Source: Watersipora subatra (Eukaryota; Bryozoa; Gymnolaemata; Cheilostomatida; Watersiporidae). Taken from it: DNA of 64,000 nucleotides. The notes beneath the pieces are model-generated. The model searched no databases and was not told the DNA's origin. It saw nothing but the letters and a program-made list of their open reading frames with translations. Below, in pieces: positions 1 to 10,771 of this stretch; within the stretch, counting starts at the first letter, position 1; every line of letters starts with the position of its first letter. Location of the stretch: NCBI RefSeq assembly GCF_963576615.1, contig NC_088708.1, forward strand, positions 682,001-746,000, written 5' to 3'. A program made the position numbers and the translations under genes.

Positions 1-685
1 GATTCAGCAAAAGTAGATCTTCTGCTACAGACCACCACTAACAAAGGCAAAAGTTTTGTTACTGAACAATCCTCGAAATTGACAGTAACTGAACATATAA
101 GTTATTAACAATTAACGGTTAAGTTAAGAACAATAAGATATTGAAAATCATGCGAAGAGCGTTATAGCTGTACAGTGTGTACAGTGCATCTTAGCCGCTA
201 GATAGCATTATAGAATGCACTTAGTAAAATGTTTAACCTGAATCAATGAAATCTGCTGCTCCATTTAATAATTACAACAGAGCAATTCGGAGTCCAATGA
301 GATTCTATGACTGCAATTGGAAGTTTTTTTCGTAAATAAATGTGACTTAGAAAAAGGTTTCAGTCTCGATTGTTTTTATTGGATTATCAGTTTTCCAAAA
401 ATCTAGTATTTTAATAAAACATTTTAATAAAAACTGAGCAAAGAAAACAAATCTTCACCACATAAGTTAAACCAAAATGAAGTGTTGACTAATTTATTCT
501 AGTTAACTTATAGTTATTTAATATAACTAATATAACTACTCCGAGGTGGCACAATAAAATAAACAATTGACCATCTCCCTTTATTATCGAATATGCATCT
601 ATTAGTTTAGCTTGGAGGTATTCGTTTATGATTTCGAAACGGAATGTACACTATTTGGGGAATAGAGATCACTTGAGTGTAACAC
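1..685. other. Non-coding, no feature seen
   Basis: AT-rich sequence with no convincing exon, repeat or RNA gene on either strand. It probably belongs to the intron or upstream part of the PP2C-like gene whose last exon starts at 1272. Confidence 0.4.
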
Positions 686-754
686 GTGCATGTTGATTAT
701 GACTGCAGTTTCATTTGTCCTGGTAGCAACATTCATAACAAGATACCGACTAGT

Positions 755-1207
755 TGGATAGCAACTAGTTGTATATCGACTAGTTGGATACCCACTAGTT
801 GTATACCGACTAGTTGGATACCGGCTAGTTGGATACCGACTAGTTGTATACCGACTAGTTGGATACCGACTAGTTGGATACCGACTAGTTGGATACCGAC
901 TAGTTGGATACCGGCTAGTTGGATACCGACTAGTTGGATACCGACTAGTTGGATACCGGCTAGTTGGATACCGACTAGTTGTTACCGGCTAATGTTGGAT
1001 ACCGACTAATTGGATACCGACTAGTTGGATACCGACTAGTTGGATAGCGACTAGTTGGAGAGCGACTAGTTGAATACCGGCAAGTTGGATACTGACTAGT
1101 TGAATATCGACTAGTTGGATACCGGCTAGTTGGATACCGGCTAGTTGGATACCGACTAGCTGTATACTGACTAGTTGAATATCGACAAGTTGAATACCCA
1201 CTAGTTA
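755..1207. repeat. 15-bp minisatellite
   Basis: About 30 tandem copies of a 15-bp unit close to GACTAGTTGGATACC, each holding the palindrome ACTAGT. Variants change GGATACC to GTATACC, GAATATC or GGATAGC. Because 15 is a multiple of three, frames stay open on both strands; those are not taken as genes. The array ends only about 65 bp before the splice acceptor of the phosphatase exon at 1272, so it lies in that intron. Confidence 0.95.
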
Positions 1208-1271
1208 GCCTCTTCAATCCATTTTATGAAAGACTTATTTTATCTTTTTAATTTTGTCCTGTTTATTTCAG

Positions 1272-2120
1272 GAAGTTCTAGATCTCATGAGAAAGGCTTT
1301 CGACCTCGCTCACGAACTAATTCTACAACATGGGGCTGGTCTGACAACTCTAGGTATAGCGGCCATATTGCCCATCGAGCACAGTACGCAGTATGCAGTC
1401 TGCTCAGTGAATGTAGGTGACAGTCTTGCCTACGTGTTCAGCAAACGCTACGGCATGAATGAGCTGAGTATAGGATCGCATGACATCACCGTGGAAAGAG
1501 ATATAAAGGATGCGGGTGGAGCTATTGGCCCAGTCAACGGCGAGGAACCTTACCTCACTAATCTGACATTTTGTTTGACTACGTGCGAGCCTGGTGACAT
1601 AGTGTTCCTAACTACAGATGGAGTGAGTGATAACTATGACCCGGTCGTAACCAAATTAGCCGTGCCAGCATGCGCAGAACCTCTTTTGCAAAGCGTTGAC
1701 ACAAAACCAGCGATGCTGCCGTGTGAGAGACATTTGTTCGCGATGAAAGGCATGGAGAGGGTTATTCATGAGTATGAACTTGAAACACATCTTGACATTT
1801 CGTCGAAAGAGCTCTGCTTGGCCCTTACACAACACATCGTCAGCCTAACCTCGCAGAAGCGTCTAGTGATAGAAAACCCAGTCTATTACAATAGACGATA
1901 CAAGGCAAAGGAACGCAGGAAGATTGAGGATACAATAAGGAATACAATTAGGACATTACCCGGTAAATTAGACCACGCCACAGTTGTTGCGTATGAGGCT
2001 GGAGTATATACAGATGAGTCATCACCTAATGAGGCAGCACAAATTCTTGCTGCCAGCATGAGTGCCACAAGCTTTTGTTCCTCACCAAAAAGTCACTTTT
2101 CGCACCGTCCAGCAACCTGA
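1272..2120 (+). CDS. PP2C-like (PPM-type) phosphatase, last exon
   Basis: Terminal exon of a PPM/PP2C-type serine/threonine phosphatase-like protein, about 282 residues to a TGA stop. The exon starts after a good acceptor (tttatttcag, ending 1271) in phase 0. PP2C features seen: VGDSLAYVF, the acidic metal-site segment FLTTDGVSDNYDP, and a closing strand GKLDHATVVAYEAG typical of the end of the domain. The first DG metal motif must lie in upstream exons outside the window. The family as I recognise it is invertebrate PPM-domain proteins of unknown substrate. About 60 residues between TDGVSDN and GKLDH form a charged helical insert (HEYELETH..., RYKAKERRKIED). A Ser-rich tail follows the domain. 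AATAAA signals follow at 2314 and 2329. The domain assignment is firm; whether it is an active enzyme cannot be judged from this half. Confidence 0.8.
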   Translation, partial: EVLDLMRKAFDLAHELILQHGAGLTTLGIAAILPIEHSTQYAVCSVNVGDSLAYVFSKRYGMNELSIGSHDITVERDIKDAGGAIGPVNGEEPYLTNLTFCLTTCEPGDIVFLTTDGVSDNYDPVVTKLAVPACAEPLLQSVDTKPAMLPCERHLFAMKGMERVIHEYELETHLDISSKELCLALTQHIVSLTSQKRLVIENPVYYNRRYKAKERRKIEDTIRNTIRTLPGKLDHATVVAYEAGVYTDESSPNEAAQILAASMSATSFCSSPKSHFSHRPAT

Positions 2121-2313
2121 TATTTTTCACTTTTTTGTAGCTATTATTTTTAATTATTGTACATTTACCCGAGCTCCACAACTTTGCCATAAGTTTGTCT
2201 TCCTTTATGAAGATGAAGTAGGCCCTTACAGCATCTGTAGCCTGCAGATAACCAGTTATATAGGGAAGGCAGATATTTCAAAGTATTTCTATCCTACTTT
2301 GACTATTCATTCA

Positions 2314-2334
2314 AATAAATTTCATTCAAATAAA
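2314..2334 (+). promoter_or_regulatory. Polyadenylation signals of the PP2C-like gene
   Basis: Two AATAAA hexamers (2314-2319 and 2329-2334), about 195 bp after the stop at 2120, within a duplicated stretch (TTCATTCAAATAAA). They are well placed for the 3' end of the PP2C-like transcript. Confidence 0.5.
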
Positions 2335-2627
2335 TTTCATTCCACTAACTTAAACTAATTCTCTACGCAGTTAGCTCCTTACGTATGAGTATCGTACGAA
2401 GCCATCGGCTAGTAAATCTACATGAGTTGGTAGGTAGCCAATATAAAGTTCATGGTTAACACAACAGCAACACAAATTTAAAGGCATTAATCTCTTTTCT
2501 GTCAGTTGTGCATTGTGAATGGATTCACATATCTAAATGGACAATGGTCATTTCCAGCAGTCTGCTGGACACAAGTTAATTTGTATTTGTCACAAAATAA
2601 AAAAAGTATAAAAATATATGTGAAGAA

Positions 2628-2633
2628 TTTATT
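2628..2633 (-). promoter_or_regulatory. Polyadenylation signal of MLX
   Basis: TTTATT on the + strand reads AATAAA on the minus strand, about 200 bp past the MLX stop at 2831. The phosphatase and MLX genes converge here with about 300 bp between their likely 3' ends. Confidence 0.45.
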
Positions 2634-2830
2634 TGACTCGAGGACTTTATGGATATGGAGTTTAAATGCATGAATCGGGTGCTGACATTGCTATACTGGA
2701 TGAGCCAGGACTTGTCAGCATATTGTATAGAGACAAAAAATATTGATTAGATATTAGTAGAATTAGGCTTATTCGACGTCTATGGTGACAGGAGACTAGA
2801 CAGAAGTTGCACAAAGTATACATAGAATTC

Positions 2831-5800
2831 TCATTGAGTTCTGTAGTCTATGGTTGCATGGTGAAGGGAAGCACGGGCAATCTTTGACAGAATCTACAAA
2901 CCATCCATGACACTATCAGTTGAAGAATTACATACACATAGAAATATGAATAAACTTTCCAACATAAGATTACCTAATCGTAATTGGTTTCCTTAAGAGC
3001 TGATCATCAGATCAAACTCCAATGCATAATGTTCTCTCTTCGACAGCAACTCAACAGTGGACTCACTATTAATGGCAGCGCAGTTTGCCTTTACTAATAG
3101 CCATCTCTCCTTGCTGAAGTGAACAGTGAACTTGTTAGCACCCTCCCCATAAACACACAAAAGCCTTGCGGTGGTATGATACAAAGGTTTTTTACCCAGC
3201 TGAGGCTGATGTTGGCAACGCCCTAAAGAACTTGTTTAAACTGGTGTGTTTGTTGTACGGGGACAGAGGTTAATGAGCGTGTTGTAAGGGGACAGAGGTT
3301 AATGAGCAGAATATTTACAGCGTGGACCTACCAAATATAGCCCTAACAGTAAAGGTTCAATCAACAACAATGTGAAACCAAATAGGAGTTGCCTTCACGT
3401 GACAACTCTAAGATATGCCAATGATAGATATGCCTACTGCATAACCCAGTATGGGCATAAACAACAGATAATGACTGATAACAGATAACATACTTGGGGC
3501 TTGCAAAATTCCTCAAGCCAGTTGAATGCACTAGCTGACAACTCGGCAAAATTAGAGACGGATATGGAGCTGTTAAATGAGAGGAAAAGGTTGTCCATCA
3601 TCTGCTGGAACTACAAAACAATACAACTAACATAACATACCACAGCAAAACTCAGAATGGCATTGGCAGAGGTTTGCTACTGTATCACAATTTCATACCT
3701 TGATAAGGATATAAGAATCACAAGGAAGACCTTCCAAACTTTGACAGATTTTAGTAGGTATAGTAAATACATGTAGGTTGTAATAGGTATAGTAAGTAGG
3801 TTGTAGTAGGTATAGTAAATAGGTTGTAGTAGGTATAGTAAGTAGGTTGTAGTAGGTATAGTAAATAGGTTGTAGTAGGTATAGTAAGTAGGTTGTAGTA
3901 GGTATGGTAAGTGAGTTGTATGTAGTAAGTACAAAAAAGTAGATCATAAGTCAGGGTTGAGTAGCATAGCAAGAAACGTACAACTCTGAACTTCAGTTCA
4001 TCTGGAAGCTGATCCTCACGAATCGGGTCTGAGGTTTCATGCATCTTGACAATGTGCTGATAATTTCTGTAAAAGTAGTTCAGACCATTTATTTCCTTTT
4101 ACAAGTATTTGAGAAAACAAAAGCTAAAGAGGAAGCCCTACTAACAGCAGTTTGCCACTGCTAACTGTAATATACAAGCGGGAATTACAGCAAGTTTTTT
4201 TTAGCAGTTTAGACAATGTTGAGTTGTTTTGCTTTTGGCAGTTGATTATTGCATTGAAGAAATGGTTTTCTGGCTGCGCATAATAAATGGGTTATATGTG
4301 TGTTTGCTCCACATTAAAACACCAACAGCTATATGTCATGATGTACTTCAAATGATTCATAGCTTACCACTAAAATGTTACAAAATAACCTAAAAATAAA
4401 TGTATGACCATCTACAAAAATTATCAAGAATTACAAAACATCTTAAAACATGCCTTCCTGATATTTATTACTATGTCTAACATGACTACAGTTTCAAAAC
4501 TAAGGTAATCAGCATCTGAATTAAAGCCCGGAGTGAGCTCTTCAAGCTCACTCCGGGTTTTAATTGAGCTCGGGGTGAGCGCGATGAGCTCTTCGATTGG
4601 TGTGATTGAGATTCATCTCAATCACACCAATTGAAGCTCGGAGAGCTCATCCATGGCAGTGAAGATTACAGCTACATGAAGGTCATCTAGGGAGCTGAGC
4701 ACACTATGATAAAACAAGTTATTGTTGAAGGTACAACCTTATGACGCGCAAGCATTTTATCAAATACTGGTTAGATTATCAGACCTAGGCCCATTTGATG
4801 AACATGCACAATGGTGAGGTTAGTGCAACTCTGCTATGAATCAGGAGTGGCTAAACAAGCAACTGCAATACAGTGTGAAACCAATATCTTAAAACACTTT
4901 ACATCAGGTTTTACCTGCAGCTCTCATTCAAGTCTCACCACCATCTATACTTATAATTACCTATATCTATATCATCTATACCTATACACACCTAACTCAG
5001 CTCTTGTTATATAACATATTTGTGTATTCCATTATTTTGGCCAGAAAATATCTTGTATACCTTAAGAATCTGTATACTTTGCACATTTAGAGCAACCCGA
5101 AACCCTTACTAGCCTATATCTATAATAATATCCCTTATAACTAAAGGCAATAGTCTGGAGAAGGAGGGAAGACTCCAGCACACTATAATAATATCCCTTA
5201 TAACTAAAGGCAATAGTCTGGAGAAGGAGGGAAGACTCCAGCACACTATAATAATATCCCTTATAACTAGAGGCAATAGTCTGGAGAAGGAGGGAAGACT
5301 TCAGCACACTATAATAATATCCCTTATAACTAAAGGCAATAGTCTGGAGAAGGAGGGAAGACTCCAGCACACTATAATAATATCCCTTATAACTAAAGGT
5401 AATAGTCTGGAGAAGGAGGGAAGACTCCAGCACACTATAATAATATCCCTTATAACTAAAGGTAATAGTCTGGAGAAGGAGGGAAGACTCCAGCACACTA
5501 TAATAATATCCCTTATAACTAAAGGTAATAGTCTGGAGAAGGAGGGAAGACTCCAGCACACTATAATAATATCCCTTATAACTAGAAGTAATAGCATAGA
5601 GAAGAGAGCTGGGAAGATTTCAGCGCATACGCTTTCATGATCTTCAGGGCCATCACACTCTTCCTTAGCTTATCCAGGTTCTCTTCTTGTTTATGTTTCT
5701 GCTGCAGTGAGAACTGGAGATAGTCAATGGCTGTAGAGAAATAAATACAAATTGGTCACAAGGTTCGCATACACATTGTAACAATTGCGCCGCTGGTAGG

Positions 5801-6707
5801 TTTTCTTAATATGCCGGAGTGAAAGGGCACTCGCTACAGAAAGTTCCTGCTATTTTTATTTAAGTTATTATTTAGCAATTTTGTGCTTGAAACGAACACA
5901 ATAATATACAACAGAAATTTATGAAAAGTCGTAAAACTTATCACAATGTAACAAAATATTTTCATAATATTTCTAACGAAAAGCGAATGCCAAAGAAATG
6001 TATCAGCGAATAGTCATGATTATATATTAAACAGAATAGATTTCTAGCAAAAGGTGTCATTTTAAAATAGATTTACTTTTAATAGAACAGTTTTATTGTT
6101 GTATTATAACAATACTGTGCAATAGAATAACACAAAAATAAAGACATCGAATTTTGACTCACCTACTGGACTAAAATTAGAATTAGTTCAATTTCAATTT
6201 TATTGGAACAATTTTATTCCAACACCACTGGAACCAGTGTTAACAATGTTAATTCGAACATTAACCTGATAGTGATGGAATCAGTGTTAGCTATGTTCAT
6301 CCTACCATCCTACTACTAATCACAAAACTATTACACAGTTTAGCATGAAACGTTATTATAAAGTATAGCCTGAGAGTCACATACATGTAGAATATAGTTT
6401 TAGTAATTTGCTAATGTTGTGAATAGGCACAGAAACTAGAGGAAATTTTGGCAAAACTCACTGTTTGCCAGCACCTCTCAACAAATACATACTAATGCTA
6501 GAAGCTTACATTTTTGTAAAATTGTGGCTTTGCTAAGTTTGCTAGAACCGATGCTGTCCGCTTGCTGACACGTTGGGACAACTCGTTGAAGCTCTTCATA
6601 GCCTTTCTTTATCGCGTCGCGCCTCTTCTGCTCTGCAAATGTGTGTGCCTCTCGTCGGCGGTCCTTGTAACTGACAGTTGATCTCGTGTCACTGTCATCA
6701 TCATCAT
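2831..6707 (-). CDS. MLX: MLX, Max-like bHLH-zip transcription factor
   Basis: Max-like protein X, partner of MondoA/ChREBP and MAD proteins, which binds E-/ChoRE boxes in glucose-responsive transcription. Five exons join in matching phase: 6707-6510 (basic region and HLH: SYKDRRREAHTFAEQKRRDA, then LQRVVPTCQQ), 5730-5631 (rest of helix 2 and zipper: IDYLQFSLQQKHKQEENLDK, then ALKIMK), 4066-3982 (NYQHIVKMHE...), 3610-3494 (FQQMMDNLFLSFNSSISVSN, then ELSASAFNWLEEFCKPQ) and 2893-2831 (LSKIARASLHH..., TGA). Each step aligns with vertebrate MLX as I recall it, including the dimerisation and cytoplasmic localisation tail. All introns are GT-AG: the 6510 donor is gtaagc, 5631 gtatgc, 3982 gtacgt, 3494 gtatgt. 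An acidic Asp run precedes the basic region. Tandem repeats sit in introns 2 and 3. The N-terminal exon is uncertain (see 7869-7946). Confidence is high for identity, slightly lower for exact ends. Confidence 0.92.
2993..3184 (-). other. Small unassigned open frame in the last MLX intron
   Basis: A 63-codon open frame on the minus strand, between MLX exons 3610-3494 and 2893-2831. It holds no recognised motif. A possible acceptor (cacttcag) lies inside it, but spliced to the MLX exon before it the reading quickly stops or does not resemble MLX. It is probably intronic and listed only because it is longer than expected in AT-rich DNA. Confidence 0.12.
3765..3915. repeat. 23-bp minisatellite in MLX intron
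   Basis: About 6 tandem copies of a 23-bp unit near AGGTTGTAGTAGGTATAGTA plus AGT or AAT. It lies between MLX exons 4066-3982 and 3610-3494. Three units make 69 bp, so frames in all three minus-strand registers stay open and give Tyr/Thr/Leu-rich readings, taken as artefacts. Confidence 0.9.
4521..4654. repeat. Two adjacent strong hairpins in MLX intron
   Basis: 4521-4563 is a near-perfect palindrome: arm AAAGCCCGGAGTGAGCT, short TTCA loop, then AGCTCACTCCGGGTTTT. 4592-4636 is a second: arm CGATTGGTGTGATTGAGA, loop TTCA, then TCTCAATCACACCAATTG. GAGCTC motifs flank and link them (about 4535, 4565, 4587, 4643). In RNA both would form long stems of about 18-20 bp. They could be a hairpin MITE pair or a double stem-loop; no flanking target duplication is obvious. 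Confidence 0.75.
5113..5598. repeat. 63-bp minisatellite in MLX intron
   Basis: Nearly eight copies of a 63-bp unit (CTATAATAATATCCCTTATA ... GGAGAAGGAGGGAAGACTCC ...), with single-base differences such as GGCAATAG/GGTAATAG. It ends about 30 bp from the donor side of MLX exon 5730-5631. 63 bp equals 21 codons, which explains a 165-codon minus-strand frame that is not a gene. Confidence 0.95.
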
Positions 6708-7868
6708 CTACATTCATCATACAATCTTCCGTTAGAATAATAATAATCAAGCGAGTTACAAAAATGTGTTTAAAATTAAATACAATACGTATTTACTAAA
6801 TCTCTAGTAATAGGAGAAGCTACATTTTTTTTAAATGACTACACACAACAGGGTAATTTTGTTGGGAGTAATAGCATCCCATGAAAACCTCTACACTGTC
6901 AGTAGTTTCTGAAACTTAATCTTTTAGTCACATAGGTTACATTCTCTTCAAGGATGTTTTTGTAAAACTTGCTTTCATTTCCAATTTAGAAACCAATGCC
7001 ATGAAGATAGATTTGCTTTGAATAGCAGGGTTTTATTTGTATATGTTTAAAGTCTTTAGCAAACTTTAGCTTTAATTGTTTTGCATGGGCTAACAATTGA
7101 ATTATGGGTAACAATTGAATTATGGGTAACAATTGAATTATGGTCTATCAATTTTAACAGTGCCTAAAACTGTAGTAAAGAGTTTTCTCAAACTAAGTTA
7201 TGCTAATATAAAAATTTAAACAAGTTTTTCTACAGGTAAATAATCGTAATTTGGTTTTGTGATTATCTGCAGTATAATTTTGAGATAGTAACCACATTTT
7301 CAAGAAAAACTAAAACTTCTCATGTAATACTCTTCCAATATAAATATTGGAAGATATTAGAAATAAATAACATATATATGCATGTATCTATAAACAGTAG
7401 GCGCTCCTACAACGTAAAGAATCCGTTCAAGGAACATTTGCGTTATGTGGAATTTACATGATAAGAACAGTAAAATATCTGTTAATGGCCTAATCCATTA
7501 CGAGATCTTTCCAAACTCAACCCTTTGGCCATGCAAAAAGGAAAAACTTGACTTAACTCTTGTAATTTGTGGGCTGTACCGTAACAGCCTACGGTATTAT
7601 TGGGCTGCTGTTATTATTGCAGTATTATTTGTTTGTATCAACAACTTTTCTTTTTATGATCAATCTCACTGGTTTTATAGACCATGATTGCGGTAATTTT
7701 ACAACAAGTTGATGGGGACTGCACATTTTCGACTTTCATTTACAACGATTCGCTTATTTTTTCTAGACAACAAAGTCTATTCTGCAAAGCAAAACTAATA
7801 GCAAATATTTTGTATGTCAACAACAAGGCAAAACAACAAAATATTTTTACTATAAAAACCAGTTTTAC
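6708..7868. other. MLX 5' intron or upstream sequence
   Basis: No convincing exon is visible. The missing N-terminal MLX segment (the Ser-rich stretch before the acidic run) would be expected here but I could not place it. A short 18-bp repeat (AACAATTGAATTATGGGT, under three copies) lies at 7091-7142. Confidence 0.4.
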
Positions 7869-7946
7869 CTGTTCGTCATCTATCTGTATCCAGGGGTCAA
7901 GGTTAGAATAAAAGAGAAGTTTTAACAATATTCCAACTCGTGACAT
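7869..7946 (-). CDS. MLX: Possible MLX first coding exon
   Basis: On the minus strand an ATG at 7946 opens 26 codons ending ...LDPWIQIDDEQ, directly followed by gtaaaa, a usable donor (phase 0). Vertebrate MLX beta begins with a short exon ending in EDPWVK, so the DPW(I/V) match, position and strand suggest this is the first coding exon. An intermediate exon ending in phase 1 is still needed to connect it to 6707, and I did not find one. The match covers few residues, so this is tentative. Confidence 0.35.
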
Positions 7947-8257
7947 TAAGATTGGTAAACTAGCGCTGTAAGACCTGCGCCAATCGATCACCTTTGTATT
8001 TATGAACAATTACGCAGCTATCCTATTATCCTTTTTGTCATCCCATTTAACGACTAGAATGTCGCGAGTTATATATAATAGATATAATGTTATATGGAAC
8101 AGCGCTTTTTTCCAAAAGTGCGGCAAAATAATCTAACATTCAAATCAAATGTGAAAACTTGTCCGATCTGACGCTTTACATTATATGGAACTTTTTACGT
8201 AGTACGAAGCAAAAACTTCACACATTTTTTTACGTTATCTGAAATTTATGCTATCTG

Positions 8258-8470
8258 GAATTTACGTTATAGGAGAAATACGTTATAGGAGAAATACGTT
8301 ATAGGAGAAATACGTTATAGGAGAAATACGTTATAGGAGAAATACGTTATAGGAGAAATACGTTATAGGAGAAATACGTTATAGGAGAAATACGTTATAG
8401 GAGAAATACGTTATAGGAGAAATACGTTATAGGAGAAATACGTTATAGGAGAAATACGTTATAGGAGCGT
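8258..8470. repeat. 16-bp minisatellite
   Basis: About 13 almost identical tandem copies of ACGTTATAGGAGAAAT. Near-perfect identity suggests recent expansion. The preceding sequence (ACGTTATCTGAAATTT, ATGCTATCTGGAATTT) resembles diverged units of the same kind. Confidence 0.95.
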
Positions 8471-8473
8471 CTA

Positions 8474-8640
8474 CTGTATATAAATCTCAAAGTTTTTCTG
8501 TCTGTCTGTCTGTCCAGTTATAGCAATAAGGTTTTAACAATGAAAAATCACCTTCGTACTGAATTTGAACTCACGACAATCTATTAGTCTCGCAAATCTG
8601 CTAACAATCGTGCATAACCACATGACTAAGCGGTGCTTAT
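8474..8640 (-). mobile_element. tRNA-derived SINE, copy 1 (inverted)
   Basis: Read on the minus strand, a tRNA-like head (CGCTTAGTCATGTGGTTATG near 8630, then box B-like GTGAGTTCAAATTC near 8568) is followed by a body CCAGTTATAGCAATAAGG in reverse and a tail AAAACTTTGAGATTTATATA. The same body and tail occur at 9492-9732 in the opposite direction, which defines the family. GTCT repeats in the body mark it. Confidence 0.7.
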
Positions 8641-8689
8641 AAAACCCATCGCTCTCACCATATACTGTACATCCCTTTTGCGATTGCAC

Positions 8690-9240
8690 ACGCTGAGTTA
8701 TTAATTAACATAGGGCACTCTCGGGTTACGCTGCCCTGTTCTAAGATTTTTTTTTCGCCTTACGATGCATGGAGCATAATGGTTTTTCGTCGCAGCCATA
8801 TGACAACGAAACTTTTTAGACTGTTTTTCTGCCATACGACACAAACAAAGCAGCGTTATTCGTTATAAGTTATAGCAAATAAGAAACCAAAAACAGGTAA
8901 GTATTACAATTTTAGCCTATAACAAAGTTGAAGTTTAGTAAAATACATACTAAAACTCAGTTTTAGGTATGTGTTTAGTAAGCTAAATTCATTTAAGTTA
9001 AAAAGTCAACATTTTTGTTATATGTCTGTCTCAAAGGTAAAAACTCCCCACGGTACGTACTGCACGTAGTACATTGTTATGTTACATTTTCTTGCAGATC
9101 ATAACCACTAAAGTTACTGTAGTTAACTATAGTTACTTAAGTTAAGATATTGTTTTGTCACTAATTTTTAATATGTACAGAACATAAATAAAATTTTGAG
9201 GATTTTTACCAGGGGACATTTGCATTAGATAATTACTATG
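8690..9240. repeat. Diverged interspersed repeat, copy 1
   Basis: Shares with 34190-34660 the segments AAGCTAA(A/G)TTCATTTA(A/G)GTT and TTGCAGATCATAACCACTA in the same order, with unrelated spacing. This suggests two old copies of one interspersed element. No TIR or coding part is visible. Confidence 0.4.
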
Positions 9241-9491
9241 GGTTTCTATACCACTCTATACAACATTCTCGCTAATTGAACCTCGCAAAAAGCCGGAAAT
9301 AGAAGTTCACGAAAATGCAAAAAAGCATTATGTTTCATAGAGTTAATAGAACTCATAGAGTTCCCAATAATACGTCATTGAGCATGTGCATACGTTATAC
9401 AGTATATGATAGTGCCTTTATGATAAATGTCATTTAGCGACTTTAGCATGTGCATACGTTATGCGGTATATGATAATCTGTTTGATCAGTA

Positions 9492-9732
9492 TGCCTTGCG
9501 TAGCTCAGTGGTATAGCTGGTGGTTAAAAAAACTTGCGGACGCAATCTCCGTGAGTTCAAATTCATCCGGACGCGAAATTTTAATTCCAAGATTTTAATA
9601 GCTATAGCTGGACATACTTAAGGACAGATGATAGAAAACAGACGACAAACTTTGAGAAATATATATATAGACTGAGAGAGTTAGTAAAGCATGTTGTATT
9701 CTTATCTCTTATCTTATCTTATCTTATATGTG
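9492..9732 (+). mobile_element. tRNA-derived SINE, copy 2
   Basis: The head has RNA polymerase III promoter boxes: box A-like GCGTAGCTCAGTGGTATAGC at 9498 and box B-like GTGAGTTCAAATTC at 9551. The body follows (GCTATAGCTGGACATACTTA), then AGACGACAAACTTTGAGAAA and a simple tail of TCTTA repeats (about 9700-9725). It matches the minus strand of 8474-8640. The acceptor stem does not close well, so it is not called as a tRNA gene. Confidence 0.75.
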
Positions 9733-10767
9733 TAAATGTTTAATTGACTTTAATGCAAAAGAATAATTAATGAACCTTAATTAATTACTTGATTAATTAA
9801 TGACCTTGGCCTAGTTGCCAGCAGGAGTTCACTGTAAAAACACAAGCGCATTAAGTCTTCCTTTTCAATTCTTCACGTCAAAAGTGATTAACTCTGTCTA
9901 GTCCAAAAGGAAAAATCGTCCATAAAAAGGTAGAATAGCCTTACTGTCACTGTTGTGCACGGAAGAAGGTGGAGAGCTGAAGTGGCTATAAAAAGAGTTC
10001 GTGGCACCCACTCTAAAACCGCTTTTGCTCTCATCCTCTGCATTTGTCTTAAACATGTTGAATTCTGACTAAAATTAGTAAAAGTCATTTAGCAAAGACA
10101 AGCAATAAAGACTAACAAAATCTTTCGCATAGATGGTCTGTAGCCCCTATGGGCAAAACATCAACCTTGCTGCCTCAACAATGGTGCAACAGAGCGTGGC
10201 ATATTTTTCAGAAACACTATTTTCTAGAGGTTCTTTAATTTTGGTAACAATTTGTTAAATGAAGTCTTTTGACAAAGCTACACTTCAAATTTTATTTCTG
10301 TCATTTTCTACGTGAATTTGGCAGGTGCAAAATTGAATAAGGAAGGGTATTATTGAAGTGACTAGGAACTCGACATATTCCAGCAACAGTACTATTTATT
10401 GTATAAAAGCAGTTTTATATTTTGCTTGTTGATATATTTGGAGTTGTTCACTCATGCATACAATTTTTCATGTCATATATCACATAATGCTTGGAATAAC
10501 ATTGCGCAGTCTCTCATGACCAGAGGCGTTGTTTAGAAATAAAGTGCGTCCGGTTAAAAAACAATCACAGCAAAACTACATCATTGAAGTGGCATGGAAC
10601 CCTACAGGTAACAGTACTACTTAAGTAACACGGAACCCATGTTACTTGTAATGTGAAGTTTAATGTTACTTTACATGTTACATGTAAAGGTAGCATGTAA
10701 CAGTACTGGTAAAGAGACATGAAACACAAAGCTCAGCAGTTTACTACCACTGAAATGACATGGAACT
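9733..10767. other. Non-coding, no gene seen
   Basis: AT-rich, with palindromic clusters such as TTAATTAATTACTTGATTAATTAA (about 9777-9800; half given is ATTACTTGATTAATTAA) and repeated TTACATG words at 10645-10690. No exon is supported. Confidence 0.4.
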
Positions 10768-10771
10768 TTAA

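Noticed and set aside
6708-6750. In-frame extension of the MLX bHLH exon beyond 6707
   Set aside because: An acceptor (atgtag) at 6708-6713 and the match to vertebrate exon limits show that the extra Ile-rich residues are intron.
9492-9575. Functional tRNA gene
   Set aside because: Box A and B are present but the arms do not pair as a cloverleaf, and a SINE body and tail follow; the second copy confirms a SINE.
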